A stretch of DNA of 64,000 bases from AG-12 sp027319585 (GCA_027319585.1 DAHVMY010000002.1:1-64000); one strand, 5' to 3'. Positions 37,570 to 47,460 are shown, counted from the stretch's first letter. Notes: a model not told the origin generated them from the sequence alone. Made by a program: numbers and translations.

Positions 37570-37638
37570 CCACCGCACCCACTCGCGGAGCGGTGCCCTC
37601 TCGATCCGCAGGCCCAGCGTGGGCGCTGCGACTGGCTC

Positions 37639-37644
37639 TATATT
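37639..37644 (+). promoter_or_regulatory. -10 box (TATATT) 10 bases before the next start codon
   Basis: TATATT ends 10 bases before the ATG at 37655, predicting a transcript with a leader of only a few bases. No SD is seen for this gene. Confidence 0.45.
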
Positions 37645-37654
37645 GGGCGAGCCC

Positions 37655-38068
37655 ATGGGATTCAACCCAGACTGTCTCGGCAAGACCTATCAAGCGGACT
37701 GGCAGAAGGTGGATCGGCCGCGCCACCGCGCCTATCTGGCCGCGGTGACCGGGCGCGAGGACGCACCGGAGCCGAGTCGGCCGCTGGCGTGCTTCGCCGC
37801 GGTGTACCTGCTGTGGCCGATCGTCCCGCTGGTCTTCTCCGACCCCGAGGTCGGGCTCGATCTGCCCCGCCTGCTTCATGGGGAGCAGGAGTTCTGGTTC
37901 GAGCGGCCGGCCGCCTTCGAGGAGGAACTCCTTCCGTTCGGCACCATCACCAGGGCAGAGGAGCGGCGGGGGATGGTGTTCTTGGAGCTGGTCTGCGACG
38001 GCCGGGCGCGGGACGGATCCGAGGTCGCCCACTCCCGGAGCCTGTTCTTGGTGCGGGGCCCAGGATGA
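37655..38068 (+). CDS. MaoC-like dehydratase, N-terminal (FAS1-type) half-protein
   Basis: 137 aa. It starts MGFNPDCLGKTYQ, resembling the FAS1_DH/HadA-type hot-dog domain, with RHRAYLAAVTGR and EEELLPFGTITRAEERRGMVFLELVC. Such half-proteins lack the catalytic Asp-His pair and pair with a MaoC half. The next gene overlaps by 4 bases and encodes exactly that partner. Together they should hydrate or dehydrate an acyl-CoA. It lies 85 bases after the CoA-transferase gene. The ATG at 37655 fits the -10 box position. Confidence 0.8.
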   Translation: MGFNPDCLGKTYQADWQKVDRPRHRAYLAAVTGREDAPEPSRPLACFAAVYLLWPIVPLVFSDPEVGLDLPRLLHGEQEFWFERPAAFEEELLPFGTITRAEERRGMVFLELVCDGRARDGSEVAHSRSLFLVRGPG

Positions 38069-38484
38069 TGGACCACCCCTCGATGGACGCATTCCCACCA
38101 GGAGCCGGGGAGACGCCTCCAGAGCTGCGGCAGCGGCTGACCCAGGCCAGAATCGACGCTTACGCCGAGGCGTCTGGAGACCACAATCCGATTCACCTGG
38201 ACCCGGCATTCGCCCAGGCGGTCGGTCTGCCATCCACGATCGCGCACGGCCTGCTCACCCTGGGCGCGGCGTGTTCTGAGATCGAGCTGTGGGCGGCGCA
38301 CAAAGCGTGGACCGCCCGGGTCAGCTGCCGCTTCGCCGCCCCTTTGCCGTCGGGCCAGCTGCTCTCCGGCAACCCCCGAATGGTGGAGACCGGACCGGAG
38401 CTGGTGGTGATCGAGCTGGACGCTCTCTCCGAGGCCGGGGAGCGAGTGCTGACCAAGGGGAGAGTCGAGCTGCGGCCACTCTGA
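38065..38484 (+). CDS. MaoC-like (R)-specific enoyl-CoA hydratase half-protein
   Basis: 139 aa hot-dog domain with the hydratase motif YAEASGDHNPIHLDPAFAQAVGLPSTIAHGLLT near residues 32-65, which holds the catalytic Asp and His. It probably forms a heterodimer with the preceding half-protein. Its ATG (38065, with another at 38068) overlaps the previous stop. A role in degrading the acid activated by the upstream CoA-transferase is inferred from context. Confidence 0.88.
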   Translation: MMDHPSMDAFPPGAGETPPELRQRLTQARIDAYAEASGDHNPIHLDPAFAQAVGLPSTIAHGLLTLGAACSEIELWAAHKAWTARVSCRFAAPLPSGQLLSGNPRMVETGPELVVIELDALSEAGERVLTKGRVELRPL

Positions 38485-38495
38485 CCGCGGCGCGG

Positions 38496-39245
38496 TCAGT
38501 TGCGGGTTCCCGAACCGAAGCCCGCGTTGAGTCCGGCCAGAACCTGGACCAGGCTCACCGCCCCGGCCGGCGCGGCTATCTTGAAGTTCTGGTTGAAGTC
38601 GGAGAGGTCGAGATAGTCCTGGCCCCGACCGTCCACGCGCAGCGGAAACGGCGGACCACTGGTCGCGACCAGCACCTTGGTCGCGCTATTGCCGGACCCT
38701 TCGGTCACCTCCACGACACCCTGGCCGGCGAAGGTGGAGGTCTTGCCTCGGGTGGCCCGTGACTCCCCCTTCAGGATCACCTGAGCCTCCTGCTTGGCCG
38801 AGGTCAGCGCGGCAAGCCCGGTTGTGAGCGTCTGAGCCAGCGAGTTGTCGGCCGGGATGGAGACCCACTTGTTGGCCAGGAATCCCTGCAGGGCGCCGCC
38901 GTCGGCCTGCTCCCAGAGAGTGGCGCTCTTGACGTAGTCCGTGCCCCTGATTTCTCGCAATTGGAAGGTGAGGGAGCCCAGCGTGAAGGTGCCCGAACCC
39001 AGGTGGGGCCCCCCCACCTCGAACGTGAAGCTGCCGGTGCCTCCCGACACCGGCACCGTACCCTGCAACTTGTACGAGCGGGCGGTGAGGAGGGCATGCG
39101 CTGACGCGCTGATTATCTGAGGGCCGCTCTTGGTGGCCTCGCCGTTCTGGCCACAGCCCGCCAGCAGCAGCGCGAGCAGCGCTCCCGCGGCCAGGGCGGG
39201 GATGAGACGCCGTGCGAGTGACCACGGCCGGCGCCGCCAGGTCAA
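38496..39245 (-). CDS. LppX/LprG-like lipoprotein
   Basis: 249 aa from a TTG at 39245. The signal TWRRRPWSLARRLIPALAAGALLALLLAGC ends in a lipobox cysteine at about residue 31. The mature part (FTFEVGGPHLGSGTFTLG, LREIRGTDYVKS, LANKWVSIP) resembles the LppX_LprAFG fold, which carries lipids across the envelope. The C-terminus is Gly/Ala/Asn-rich. Start uncertain: no SD is clear and the frame stays open further upstream. Convergent with the MaoC genes and divergent from the SDR gene. Confidence 0.75.
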   Translation of the reverse strand: MTWRRRPWSLARRLIPALAAGALLALLLAGCGQNGEATKSGPQIISASAHALLTARSYKLQGTVPVSGGTGSFTFEVGGPHLGSGTFTLGSLTFQLREIRGTDYVKSATLWEQADGGALQGFLANKWVSIPADNSLAQTLTTGLAALTSAKQEAQVILKGESRATRGKTSTFAGQGVVEVTEGSGNSATKVLVATSGPPFPLRVDGRGQDYLDLSDFNQNFKIAAPAGAVSLVQVLAGLNAGFGSGTRN

Positions 39246-39337
39246 GTCGAAGATCTCGAAGTCACAGTTGCGCGCGGCGGTTGCGGCATCCCTGACCGAG
39301 AAGGGTGGATCGGCGTGGTGGCCGTTGTCAAGGCAGG

Positions 39338-39343
39338 TACACT
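39338..39343 (+). promoter_or_regulatory. -10-like box 11 bases before the SDR start codon
   Basis: TACACT at 39338-39343 with the ATG at 39355. It belongs to the group of promoters in this window that predict very short leaders. The -35 region is not recognisable. Confidence 0.35.
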
Positions 39344-39354
39344 CGGGTGCCAGG

Positions 39355-40194
39355 ATGGCCATGTTCGATCTGTCGGGAAAGGTGGCTCTGGTGACGGGGG
39401 CTTCGAGGGGCCTGGGGCGCGCCAACGCGCTCGCGCTCGCCAGAGCCGGCTGCGACGTGGTGGTGGCGGACCTTCTGGTGGAGTCCGACCCGGAGCTGGA
39501 GCGGGTCGCAGAAGCCAGCGACAGCGTGATGGCGCGGGTGATGGTGACCGATCGGGTCGTCTTCACGGAGCGCACCGCCCGGGAGATCCAGGCCCTCGGG
39601 AGACGGTCGGAGGCGGTTCGCATGGACGTGGCCGACTTCCAGATGGTGCGGGAGGTGGTCGACCGGATGGTGGAGCAATTCGGCCACCTGGACATCCTGG
39701 TCAACAACGCGGGGGCTCACGATCATGTCGCCCAAATCATGGACCAATCGCCCGAGCTGTGGGAGCGGGATCTCAGGGTTAACCTGACCGGGGCCTACAA
39801 CTGCAGCCAGGCGGCTTGGCCGCACATGCGCGCGCGCAACTTCGGACGGCTGATCTTCATGTCCTCCATCGCCGGTATCGCCGGCGGTTTCGGACAGGCC
39901 AGTGTCAGCACCACCTCCGCGGGGCTGCTCGGACTGATGCGGTCGCTGGCGCTGGAGGGCGCCCGGCACGGCATCACCAGCAACGCGGTGGTGCCGGGGA
40001 TCATCGCCACCGAGTCGTTCCGCACCACCCCTCCCGAGATGGTCGACCGGATGGTGCTGAGAACCGCGATGCGGGCCCCAGGGACCCCCGAGGACGTCGC
40101 CGCCGCGGTCTGCTATCTCGCCAGCGAAGAAGCCGGATACGTCACCGGAGTCCAGCTCCCGGTGGCCGGCGGGATTGACCTTTTCACCTTCTGA
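39355..40194 (+). CDS. Short-chain dehydrogenase/reductase
   Basis: 279 aa. The NAD(P)-binding motif TGASRGLGRA is near residue 15, NNAGA near 115, and the catalytic serine lies in FMSSIAG near 165. The position of the usual YxxxK is unusual: after SSIAG the sequence reads FGQASVSTTSAGLLG, where most SDRs have Y...K, so the catalytic Tyr and Lys appear to be replaced by Ser/Thr residues. An unusually long insertion (about residues 38-75) follows the second strand. It probably has altered or lost oxidoreductase activity. ATG at 39355; another at 39361. Confidence 0.85.
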   Translation: MAMFDLSGKVALVTGASRGLGRANALALARAGCDVVVADLLVESDPELERVAEASDSVMARVMVTDRVVFTERTAREIQALGRRSEAVRMDVADFQMVREVVDRMVEQFGHLDILVNNAGAHDHVAQIMDQSPELWERDLRVNLTGAYNCSQAAWPHMRARNFGRLIFMSSIAGIAGGFGQASVSTTSAGLLGLMRSLALEGARHGITSNAVVPGIIATESFRTTPPEMVDRMVLRTAMRAPGTPEDVAAAVCYLASEEAGYVTGVQLPVAGGIDLFTF

Positions 40195-40241
40195 TTTGCG
40201 GGGTCGGCTGAGCAAAGCGCGCAACTTGGCGGCGGGCCTGC

Positions 40242-40247
40242 TATAGT
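40242..40247 (+). promoter_or_regulatory. Probable -10 box of the zinc-ribbon gene
   Basis: TATAGT at 40242-40247, about 80 bases before the coding start. Confidence 0.4.
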
Positions 40248-40329
40248 ACCGGCCGCCAGACAGTTCCGGGCGGCGATACAAGGCACGACCGAGTGGTCCT
40301 GGCTAGCTTCGTGTTGGAGGATGCTCGGA

Positions 40330-40647
40330 TTGAGCCTCGTCGACGTCACCCTGACCTGCCGGGAGTGCGGGTCGGAATTCATCTTTACGGCCGGGGAACA
40401 GCAGTTTTATCAGTCGAAGGGCTTGGTCAACCAGCCCACCCGCTGCCAGCCCTGCCGGCAGCTGGCCAAGGCGTCCCGTCAGGGCTCGGCAGGAGGTTAC
40501 GGCTCCTCGGGCCCGCGGCCCCCGCGGCAGATGCATGAGGTCGTCTGTGCCGACTGCGGCACCCTGACCCAGGTGCCGTTCGAGCCCAAGTACGATCGGC
40601 CCGTCTACTGCAGCGCCTGCTTCGAGAACCACCGGGTAGCCCGCTGA
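40330..40647 (+). CDS. Small zinc-ribbon protein (zf-trcl/CxxC-x-CxxC type)
   Basis: 105 aa. Two zinc-binding units are visible: CREC ... CQPC (near residues 10 and 38) with the family phrase FIFTAGEQQFYQSKG, and CADC ... CSAC near residues 76 and 96. The segment between them is Gly/Ser/Pro-rich. The first unit matches the probable zinc-ribbon family found in many bacteria, of unknown function; nucleic acid binding is plausible. TTG at 40330 is preferred because GGAGG lies 9 bases upstream; the ATG at 40321 touches that SD directly. Confidence 0.8.
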   Translation: MSLVDVTLTCRECGSEFIFTAGEQQFYQSKGLVNQPTRCQPCRQLAKASRQGSAGGYGSSGPRPPRQMHEVVCADCGTLTQVPFEPKYDRPVYCSACFENHRVAR

Positions 40648-41427
40648 TCAGGGATCTGCTCGCGGCGCGTGCTCGAGCAGATCCGCCATCGCCAGGTCCA
40701 GAGCATCCGGGTCTGCCGAGCAGGCCCGGATGATGAGGTTCCCGCGCACCCTCTGCGGGTAGGAGCCGAAGTGCACCTGCGGGTACTCCTCGCCGAGTCG
40801 GGTCAGGATCGGGTAGAACTGCGACTCCGGCACGCCCTGGAAGTGCGCCTCTCGATAGCTGACCGCCCGCTCGCCGCCGCAGAAGGTCGGAATGGCCTCC
40901 TGCTCGACGATCGCTCGGAGCTCGTGAGGGACCCCGGGCAGGGCCAGAATCCAGCGCGGCTCGCTGCCGTCAGGTAGCGGAATCGCCACTGGGGGCGCCA
41001 TCCCCACGGGATTGCGCAGCACCAGCGCCCCCCGGGGCACCAGGGCCATCTTGCGGTTGCCCTCGTTGGGTTCCGGACCCGGCACCCGGCCCTCGGCGTG
41101 CATCCGCGCCACCCGCTGGCGGATGCGGGCCATGGTCGCCGGATCTTCCACCAGCTCCAGGCCGAGAGTGTCGGCGAGGGCCGCCATGGTGCGGTCGTCA
41201 GGGGTCGGCCCCAAGCCTCCGCAGCAGAATACCCGGGCCACCCGCTGGCTCACCGCCGCCCCCACAACCTCGGAGATCGCCATCGGCTCGTCCGGCACGA
41301 CCGTGATCCGAGCCACCGGAAACGGGGTCTCCCGGAGCTGAGCGGCGAGCCAGTTGGAGTTGGTGTCGAGGGTGTGACCGGACAGAACCTCGTCCCCGAT
41401 CGCCACGATCCAGCTGTGCGCGCTCAA
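40648..41427 (-). CDS. CinA-like molybdopterin-binding domain protein
   Basis: 259 aa. It begins with WIVAIGDEVLSGHTLDTNSNWLAAQL, the MoaB/Mog/CinA N-terminal fold, and contains CCGGLGPTPDDRTMAALADTLG near residue 70 and LALPGVPHEL near 165. It lacks the C-terminal CinA deamidase domain (usual length about 415 aa), so it is a stand-alone COG1058-type protein, perhaps a nucleotide pyrophosphatase. Start not firmly fixed: TTG at 41427 or GTG at 41406, both without SD. Convergent with the zinc-ribbon gene. Confidence 0.85.
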   Translation of the reverse strand: MSAHSWIVAIGDEVLSGHTLDTNSNWLAAQLRETPFPVARITVVPDEPMAISEVVGAAVSQRVARVFCCGGLGPTPDDRTMAALADTLGLELVEDPATMARIRQRVARMHAEGRVPGPEPNEGNRKMALVPRGALVLRNPVGMAPPVAIPLPDGSEPRWILALPGVPHELRAIVEQEAIPTFCGGERAVSYREAHFQGVPESQFYPILTRLGEEYPQVHFGSYPQRVRGNLIIRACSADPDALDLAMADLLEHAPRADP

Positions 41428-41503
41428 CAGCCGGGCGCCCGGCCAGCCGGCGGCGGTACCCGGCGTCGATCGGGAGAAATGGCGGTTGCGGGGTCCACCC
41501 CGA

Positions 41504-41509
41504 TATAAT
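41504..41509 (+). promoter_or_regulatory. Consensus -10 box upstream of hppA
   Basis: TATAAT at 41504-41509. It predicts a leader of about 85 bases before the ATG at 41602. I found no known riboswitch in that leader. Confidence 0.5.
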
Positions 41510-41601
41510 CCGGCAGCTTGGGCCGCCACCGCTGGCACGATCAGGCCCGCCCCAACAGTTCTCAGGAAGTCTTGCCGCGCGGCTGGGAGGTCATCGCGCT
41601 C

Positions 41602-43644
<2,043 letters not shown>

Positions 43645-43690
43645 CGCGGAAAGGATGCGGCCGGTTGGCCGCGCCCGGCGGGGAGAGTTG

Positions 43691-44032
43691 ATGGCAGAGA
43701 GCGAGCAGTCGGAGTACCTGGAGGAGATCGCCGACCTGCGGTCGCGGCTGGCGCAACTGGTCGAGGGGGGCGGCGATCCGGTGCTCATCGACGAGTTCAC
43801 CGTCGAGGTGCGGATCCTGGAATCCCTCCTGCTGGCGGCCCGCGAGCTCAATCTCCAGTTGCAGCTCGACCCAGAGCTGGGAGAGCGCCTGCTCCTGCGG
43901 GGCCTGTCCCCGCTCAGCTTCCAGGACGTGTACAGCTTCGTCTACGACGCCACCATGGAGATCGATTTGCAGGGGCGGGAGTTGGCCCGGGCGATTGGCG
44001 AGACCGACTTCGCCGCCCTCCTCAGGGATTGA
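43691..44032 (+). CDS. Small acidic helical protein, unknown function
   Basis: 113 aa, start ATG at 43691 with GGGGAGAG upstream. It is strongly acidic and leucine-rich, almost certainly all helical (YLEEIADLRSRLAQLVEGG, EVRILESLLLAARELNLQLQL, FQDVYSFVYDATMEIDLQGRELARAI). No signal peptide or metal motif. It follows hppA by 46 bases on the same strand and may be cotranscribed. Family not recognised. Confidence 0.6.
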   Translation: MAESEQSEYLEEIADLRSRLAQLVEGGGDPVLIDEFTVEVRILESLLLAARELNLQLQLDPELGERLLLRGLSPLSFQDVYSFVYDATMEIDLQGRELARAIGETDFAALLRD

Positions 44033-44161
44033 GCATCGCTCCTCATCGCCGACCGCGATCAGGTCCGCCGCCGCGCCGCCCGTCGCGAATCATGAGCCGG
44101 CCGAAGCGTGTCTTGAGATCGGCTCCTGATCATGGCTATCGGTCGAATTCGGGGATTGGCG

Positions 44162-44182
44162 CATAATGTAGTCATCGCTACA
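44162..44182 (+). promoter_or_regulatory. Promoter and palindromic operator before the aldolase operon
   Basis: CATAAT (44162-44167) could be a -10 box. Directly joined to it is the inverted repeat TGTAG-N6-CTACA (44167-44182). A MarR-family gene is the last gene of the downstream operon, so this is a natural operator for it. The match to a MarR site is by form only. Confidence 0.5.
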
Positions 44183-44234
44183 ATGTGGTCGCGGGCTACC
44201 CGCCCTGCGGCCAGATCCACCCAGGAGGTGCCGC

Positions 44235-44906
44235 ATGGCTGATCAGCAACGCACAGCGCCGGAAGTCCGACAGGCGATCGTGGAGGCGGCCGCCTCGCTC
44301 TTCCGAAACCAGGTCATGTCCCACACCGGCCACGCCAACCTATCGGGGCGTCTTTCGTCAGAGGAGATGATCTTGACCGTGGACGGCATGGTCCGCGAGC
44401 TGACCGTCGACCGCATGGCCAGGCTCCGGCTCGACGGCAAGGTCGTGGAGGGAACGCTCGATCCCACCAACGCCGAGATCGTGGCGATGCACGGAGAGGT
44501 CTACCGCACTCGCGCCGAGGTGGGGGGGATCATCCACACCCACTCGCCCAGCCTGCTCGCCTTCGCGCTGGCGAACCGGCCCCTCCCCTGCCGCTACGAG
44601 GCGCTTCTTCGCTTCGGCCAGGCCGCCGAGGTGCCCGTCGTGCCCTGGGCGCCCCGCGGTTCGGAGCGGTCCGTCGCCGGAATCGTGGAGGCGATTCGGG
44701 AGCATCCCTCGACGCAGGCCGTGCTCCTCGGGAACCATGGCGTCCTGGTCTTCGGCAGCACCCCTCAGGCGGCGGCTGCCCTGGTGACGGTGCTGGAGGA
44801 GGCGGCCGAGGCTGAACTCGCGGCAACGCAGGTCGGCGGTGCCGAGGAGTTTCCCGCGGGGGCCCTGGAGGACGTCCGGACCGCCATGGCCCGGGTGCGG
44901 TCATGA
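44235..44906 (+). CDS. Class II aldolase/adducin family protein
   Basis: 223 aa. The family zinc ligands appear as HTHS near residue 96 and the H of GNHGVLVFG near 165. The N-terminus HTGHANLSGRLSSEEM matches the fuculose-phosphate aldolase-like GNxSxR region in altered form. Homologues are sugar-phosphate aldolases, epimerases or decarboxylases; the substrate here is unknown. AGGAGG lies before the ATG. Its stop overlaps the CMD-like gene start (ATGA), and a MarR regulator follows: a three-gene operon. Confidence 0.85.
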   Translation: MADQQRTAPEVRQAIVEAAASLFRNQVMSHTGHANLSGRLSSEEMILTVDGMVRELTVDRMARLRLDGKVVEGTLDPTNAEIVAMHGEVYRTRAEVGGIIHTHSPSLLAFALANRPLPCRYEALLRFGQAAEVPVVPWAPRGSERSVAGIVEAIREHPSTQAVLLGNHGVLVFGSTPQAAAALVTVLEEAAEAELAATQVGGAEEFPAGALEDVRTAMARVRS

Positions 44907-45310
44907 CCGCTCCCGGGGGAGATGAGCTGGAAGCGATCCGCGACTCCTACCGCGAGCTCACCGGAGGGGTCCCCGAGTCGATCGAGGCCCGGCTAAGGGT
45001 CGCTGGGGCCACCGGCCGGGAGGCGGCGGTGGCGTCCGTAGAGGCCACCCGGCGGGCGCTGATCATGGAGAATCCACTCGGACGCAGGGTGGGTCAGATA
45101 GTCCACTTCGCGCAGCTGGTCGCCCTGCAAAGGGGCGCGCCGGCGCGTCTGCATGCCCGGGCCGCGCTCCGCGCCGGAGCGACGCTGGCAGAGCTGACCG
45201 GAGCTGCGGAGCTGGCCCTGATCACCGCTGGCATGCCGGCCTACTCGTTAGGGATCGAGATCTGCGCGGAGCTCCTGGAGGAGGCGGGATCGCCAGGTGA
45301 GCGGCCCTAG
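44903..45310 (+). CDS. Carboxymuconolactone decarboxylase-like protein
   Basis: 135 aa. The C-terminal half, ARAALRAGATLAELTGAAELALITAGMPAYSLGIEI, matches the CMD fold (ALxxGxTxxEL...AGxP). The CxxC pair of the AhpD peroxidase branch is absent, so a decarboxylase-like or structural role is likelier. The N-terminal 45 residues (ESIEARLRVAG) resemble the start of CMD proteins. Coupled by a 4-base overlap to the aldolase gene, and overlapping the MarR gene by 14 bases. Confidence 0.75.
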   Translation: MTAPGGDELEAIRDSYRELTGGVPESIEARLRVAGATGREAAVASVEATRRALIMENPLGRRVGQIVHFAQLVALQRGAPARLHARAALRAGATLAELTGAAELALITAGMPAYSLGIEICAELLEEAGSPGERP

Positions 45311-45809
45311 CCGCCGGACCAGTCCAGATTCGACACCGGCGGCGGGCGCACCCGAGTTCGGATCGGCGCTTCAGCCACTGAGCCAGGACGTCGGGTTCCG
45401 GCTGGGCCGGGCCCACCGCCACCTGCGCGCCAGCTGGGAACGGGCGATCGCCGATCTTGGCGTCACCGCCCCGCAGGCGGCGGCGCTAAGAGCGGCGGTG
45501 GCCCAGCCTGGCCAGGCCCTGCGGGGCCTGGCCAGGGTTCTGGGTACCGACCCCATGAATGCTCGACGGCTGGCGATCGATCTGGAGCGCCTGAACCTGG
45601 TCGAGGTCCGAACGTCGGTCCGAGATCGCCGGACCAAGGGTGTCTGGCCGACCGAACTCGGCACCACCCTGGCCGAGGAACTCTCGCGCCGAGCACGGGC
45701 GCGGCGGCGATCTCTGGAGCGCGAGCTCGGGACAGCCGCCTACCGGCAGCTCGAGGAGCTCTTGGAGCAGTTGTTAGCGACTGACGCCCTCGGCGACCGC
45801 ACTCCCTGA
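45297..45809 (+). CDS. MarR-family transcriptional regulator
   Basis: 170 aa from a GTG. The winged helix-turn-helix spans about residues 50-125: LGVTAPQAAALRAA, LARVLGTDPMNARRLAIDLERLNLVE, and the wing VRDRRTKGVWPTELG. The N-terminal 30 residues are disordered. Last gene of the aldolase/CMD operon; likely autoregulator acting at the TGTAG-N6-CTACA palindrome upstream, with a metabolite as ligand. Confidence 0.88.
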   Translation: MSGPSRRTSPDSTPAAGAPEFGSALQPLSQDVGFRLGRAHRHLRASWERAIADLGVTAPQAAALRAAVAQPGQALRGLARVLGTDPMNARRLAIDLERLNLVEVRTSVRDRRTKGVWPTELGTTLAEELSRRARARRRSLERELGTAAYRQLEELLEQLLATDALGDRTP

Positions 45810-45828
45810 CCGGCCCGGTCCGCTCCCG

Positions 45829-46263
45829 CTACCCAGCCATCCCCGAGGCTCCGTGGCGGCAGAGCTCACAGACCCCGTGGCCGACCAGCTCCACACGCTC
45901 GACGTGGAAATGGATCCGCGAGGAGATCCGGTCCACCCAGTCGGGAACCTCGGGCACACTGACGTCGAAGGTGGCCCCGCAGAGATCGCAGAGGAGATGC
46001 TGGTGAGACTCGTTTCCGACCTGCACCGCCTCGTAGGCGTTGCTGTGGCCGAGCTGGACCCGGCGCGCCAGACCCATCTCCACCAGGAGGTCGAGGGTGC
46101 GGTAGACGGTGGTGCGTTGGAAGCCGGGGACCTTGTGAGAGATACTGGCACAGAGCTCGTCGGCGGTCGCGTGTCCCGGACTCTCGAGCAGTGCCGAGTA
46201 CACCAGCCGCCGCTGGGGCGTGAGCCGCTTGCCCTTCTCCCGCAGCATCTCGAGCCGGTCCAT
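45829..46263 (-). CDS. Fur-family metal-responsive repressor
   Basis: 144 aa. A winged helix (LTPQRRLVYSALLESPGHATADELCASI and TTVYRTLDLLVEMGLARRVQ) precedes the dimerisation domain with metal-site residues HQHLLCDLC near 87-95 and CELC near 132-135, two CxxC pairs typical of a structural zinc site. ATG at 46263. A perfect 7-4-7 palindrome lies 12 bases upstream of the start, suggesting autoregulation. Whether it senses iron, zinc or peroxide cannot be told from the sequence. Divergent from mrp. Confidence 0.92.
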   Translation of the reverse strand: MDRLEMLREKGKRLTPQRRLVYSALLESPGHATADELCASISHKVPGFQRTTVYRTLDLLVEMGLARRVQLGHSNAYEAVQVGNESHQHLLCDLCGATFDVSVPEVPDWVDRISSRIHFHVERVELVGHGVCELCRHGASGMAG

Positions 46264-46275
46264 GGTGAGAAGATG

Positions 46276-46293
46276 ATAGCTGTTGGCAGCTAT
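46276..46293. promoter_or_regulatory. Palindromic operator between fur-like gene and mrp
   Basis: ATAGCTG-TTGG-CAGCTAT, perfect over 7 bases each side. It lies where it could control both divergent genes. Confidence 0.65.
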
Positions 46294-46330
46294 TGCAACA
46301 ATTGCGGCTGGGGGGCTGCGGGCTCCCGGC

Positions 46331-46336
46331 TATGAT
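46331..46336 (+). promoter_or_regulatory. -10 box of mrp
   Basis: TATGAT at 46331-46336, 20 bases before the mrp ATG; the Fur-type palindrome lies at about -50. Confidence 0.4.
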
Positions 46337-46356
46337 CAAAGTGGAGTGGGTAGTGG

Positions 46357-47460
46357 ATGAATGACTCCCAACGGCTGGCGGCCGTAGAGGATGCGCTGGC
46401 CAGGGTGCAGGATCCGGAGTTGCACCGGCCGATGATGCAGCTGGGCATGCTCAAGAACCTGCGCCTGGACGGCACGACGGTGCGGCTGCGAGTGGTCCTG
46501 ACCACCCCGGCCTGTCCGCTCAAGGACCGGATCGAGGGCGAGATCCGGGCGGCGGTGGTGGGGCACGTCGACGGAGTGGACCGAGTCGAGCTGGAGTGGG
46601 ATGCGGATGTCAGCCGCACCCGCGGTGTGACCGGACGCCAGGAGATCCCCGGGGTGCGGAACATCGTCGCGGTCTCCGCCGGCAAGGGTGGCGTGGGCAA
46701 GACCACAGTCGCGGTCAACCTGGCCTTTGCCCTCCTGCAAAGCGGTGCGCGTGTGGGCCTCTTGGACGCTGACATCTACGGGCCGAACGTCCCGATCATG
46801 TTGGGGCTGGAGGAGCGCCCGTCGGCCCAGGACGGCAGGATGATCCCACTCGCCAAGAACGGCCTGGAGGTGGTCTCGATCGGGACCATCATCGACCCTG
46901 ACAAACCGGTCATCTGGAGGGGCCCGATGCTGGCGGGGGCACTCCGCCAGTTCCTGTTCGAGGTCAATTGGGGAGAGCTCGACTATCTCATCTGCGACCT
47001 TCCCCCCGGCACCGGGGACGTCCAGCTGACCCTTGCCCAATCCATACCCCTCACCGGTGCGGTCATCGTCACCACCCCCCAGGACGTCTCCCTGGCCGAC
47101 GTGGGACGGGGGATCGCGATGTTCGAGCAGCTCCGCGTGGGCATCCTGGGGGTGATCGAGAACATGAGCGGGTTCGTCTGCCCCCACTGTGGAGAGATGA
47201 CCGATGTGTTCAGCCGCGGCGGTGGGCGCCAGCTGGCCGCGGCCCGCCAGGTCCCGTTCCTGGGCGAGATCCCACTCGATCCAGCGGTGCGGGTGGGTGG
47301 AGGTGCGGGGCTGCCCCTCGTGCTCGCCCAACCGCAGTCGGCGCAGGCCAGGATCTTCGCGGAGGTCGCGGCCCAGCTGGCGGGACAGATCAGCCAGGTC
47401 AACTTCGAGGCGGCGGCGGCCCCGGTGATGCCTGCTGGCCCCCGCGTCCGGCTGGGCTAG
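46357..47460 (+). CDS. mrp: Mrp/ApbC/NBP35-type P-loop ATPase, Fe-S cluster carrier
   Basis: 367 aa. The N-terminal 90 residues form a MIP18/DUF59-like domain (VEDALARVQDPELHRPMMQLGML). The deviant Walker A is SAGKGGVGKTT near residue 108. DADIYGPNVPIMLG near 140 and CDLPPGTGDVQLTLAQ near 212 are hallmark motifs. CPHCGE near 273 gives the CxxC that holds a bridging [4Fe-4S] cluster. It delivers Fe-S clusters in the cytoplasm. Sharing an operator region with a Fur-family regulator fits metal-linked control. Confidence 0.94.
   Translation: MNDSQRLAAVEDALARVQDPELHRPMMQLGMLKNLRLDGTTVRLRVVLTTPACPLKDRIEGEIRAAVVGHVDGVDRVELEWDADVSRTRGVTGRQEIPGVRNIVAVSAGKGGVGKTTVAVNLAFALLQSGARVGLLDADIYGPNVPIMLGLEERPSAQDGRMIPLAKNGLEVVSIGTIIDPDKPVIWRGPMLAGALRQFLFEVNWGELDYLICDLPPGTGDVQLTLAQSIPLTGAVIVTTPQDVSLADVGRGIAMFEQLRVGILGVIENMSGFVCPHCGEMTDVFSRGGGRQLAAARQVPFLGEIPLDPAVRVGGGAGLPLVLAQPQSAQARIFAEVAAQLAGQISQVNFEAAAAPVMPAGPRVRLG

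Noticed and set aside
41428..41601. Possible fluoride riboswitch upstream of hppA
   Set aside because: The GATGG hairpin block and the UAAUGG/CUCCU block are absent.
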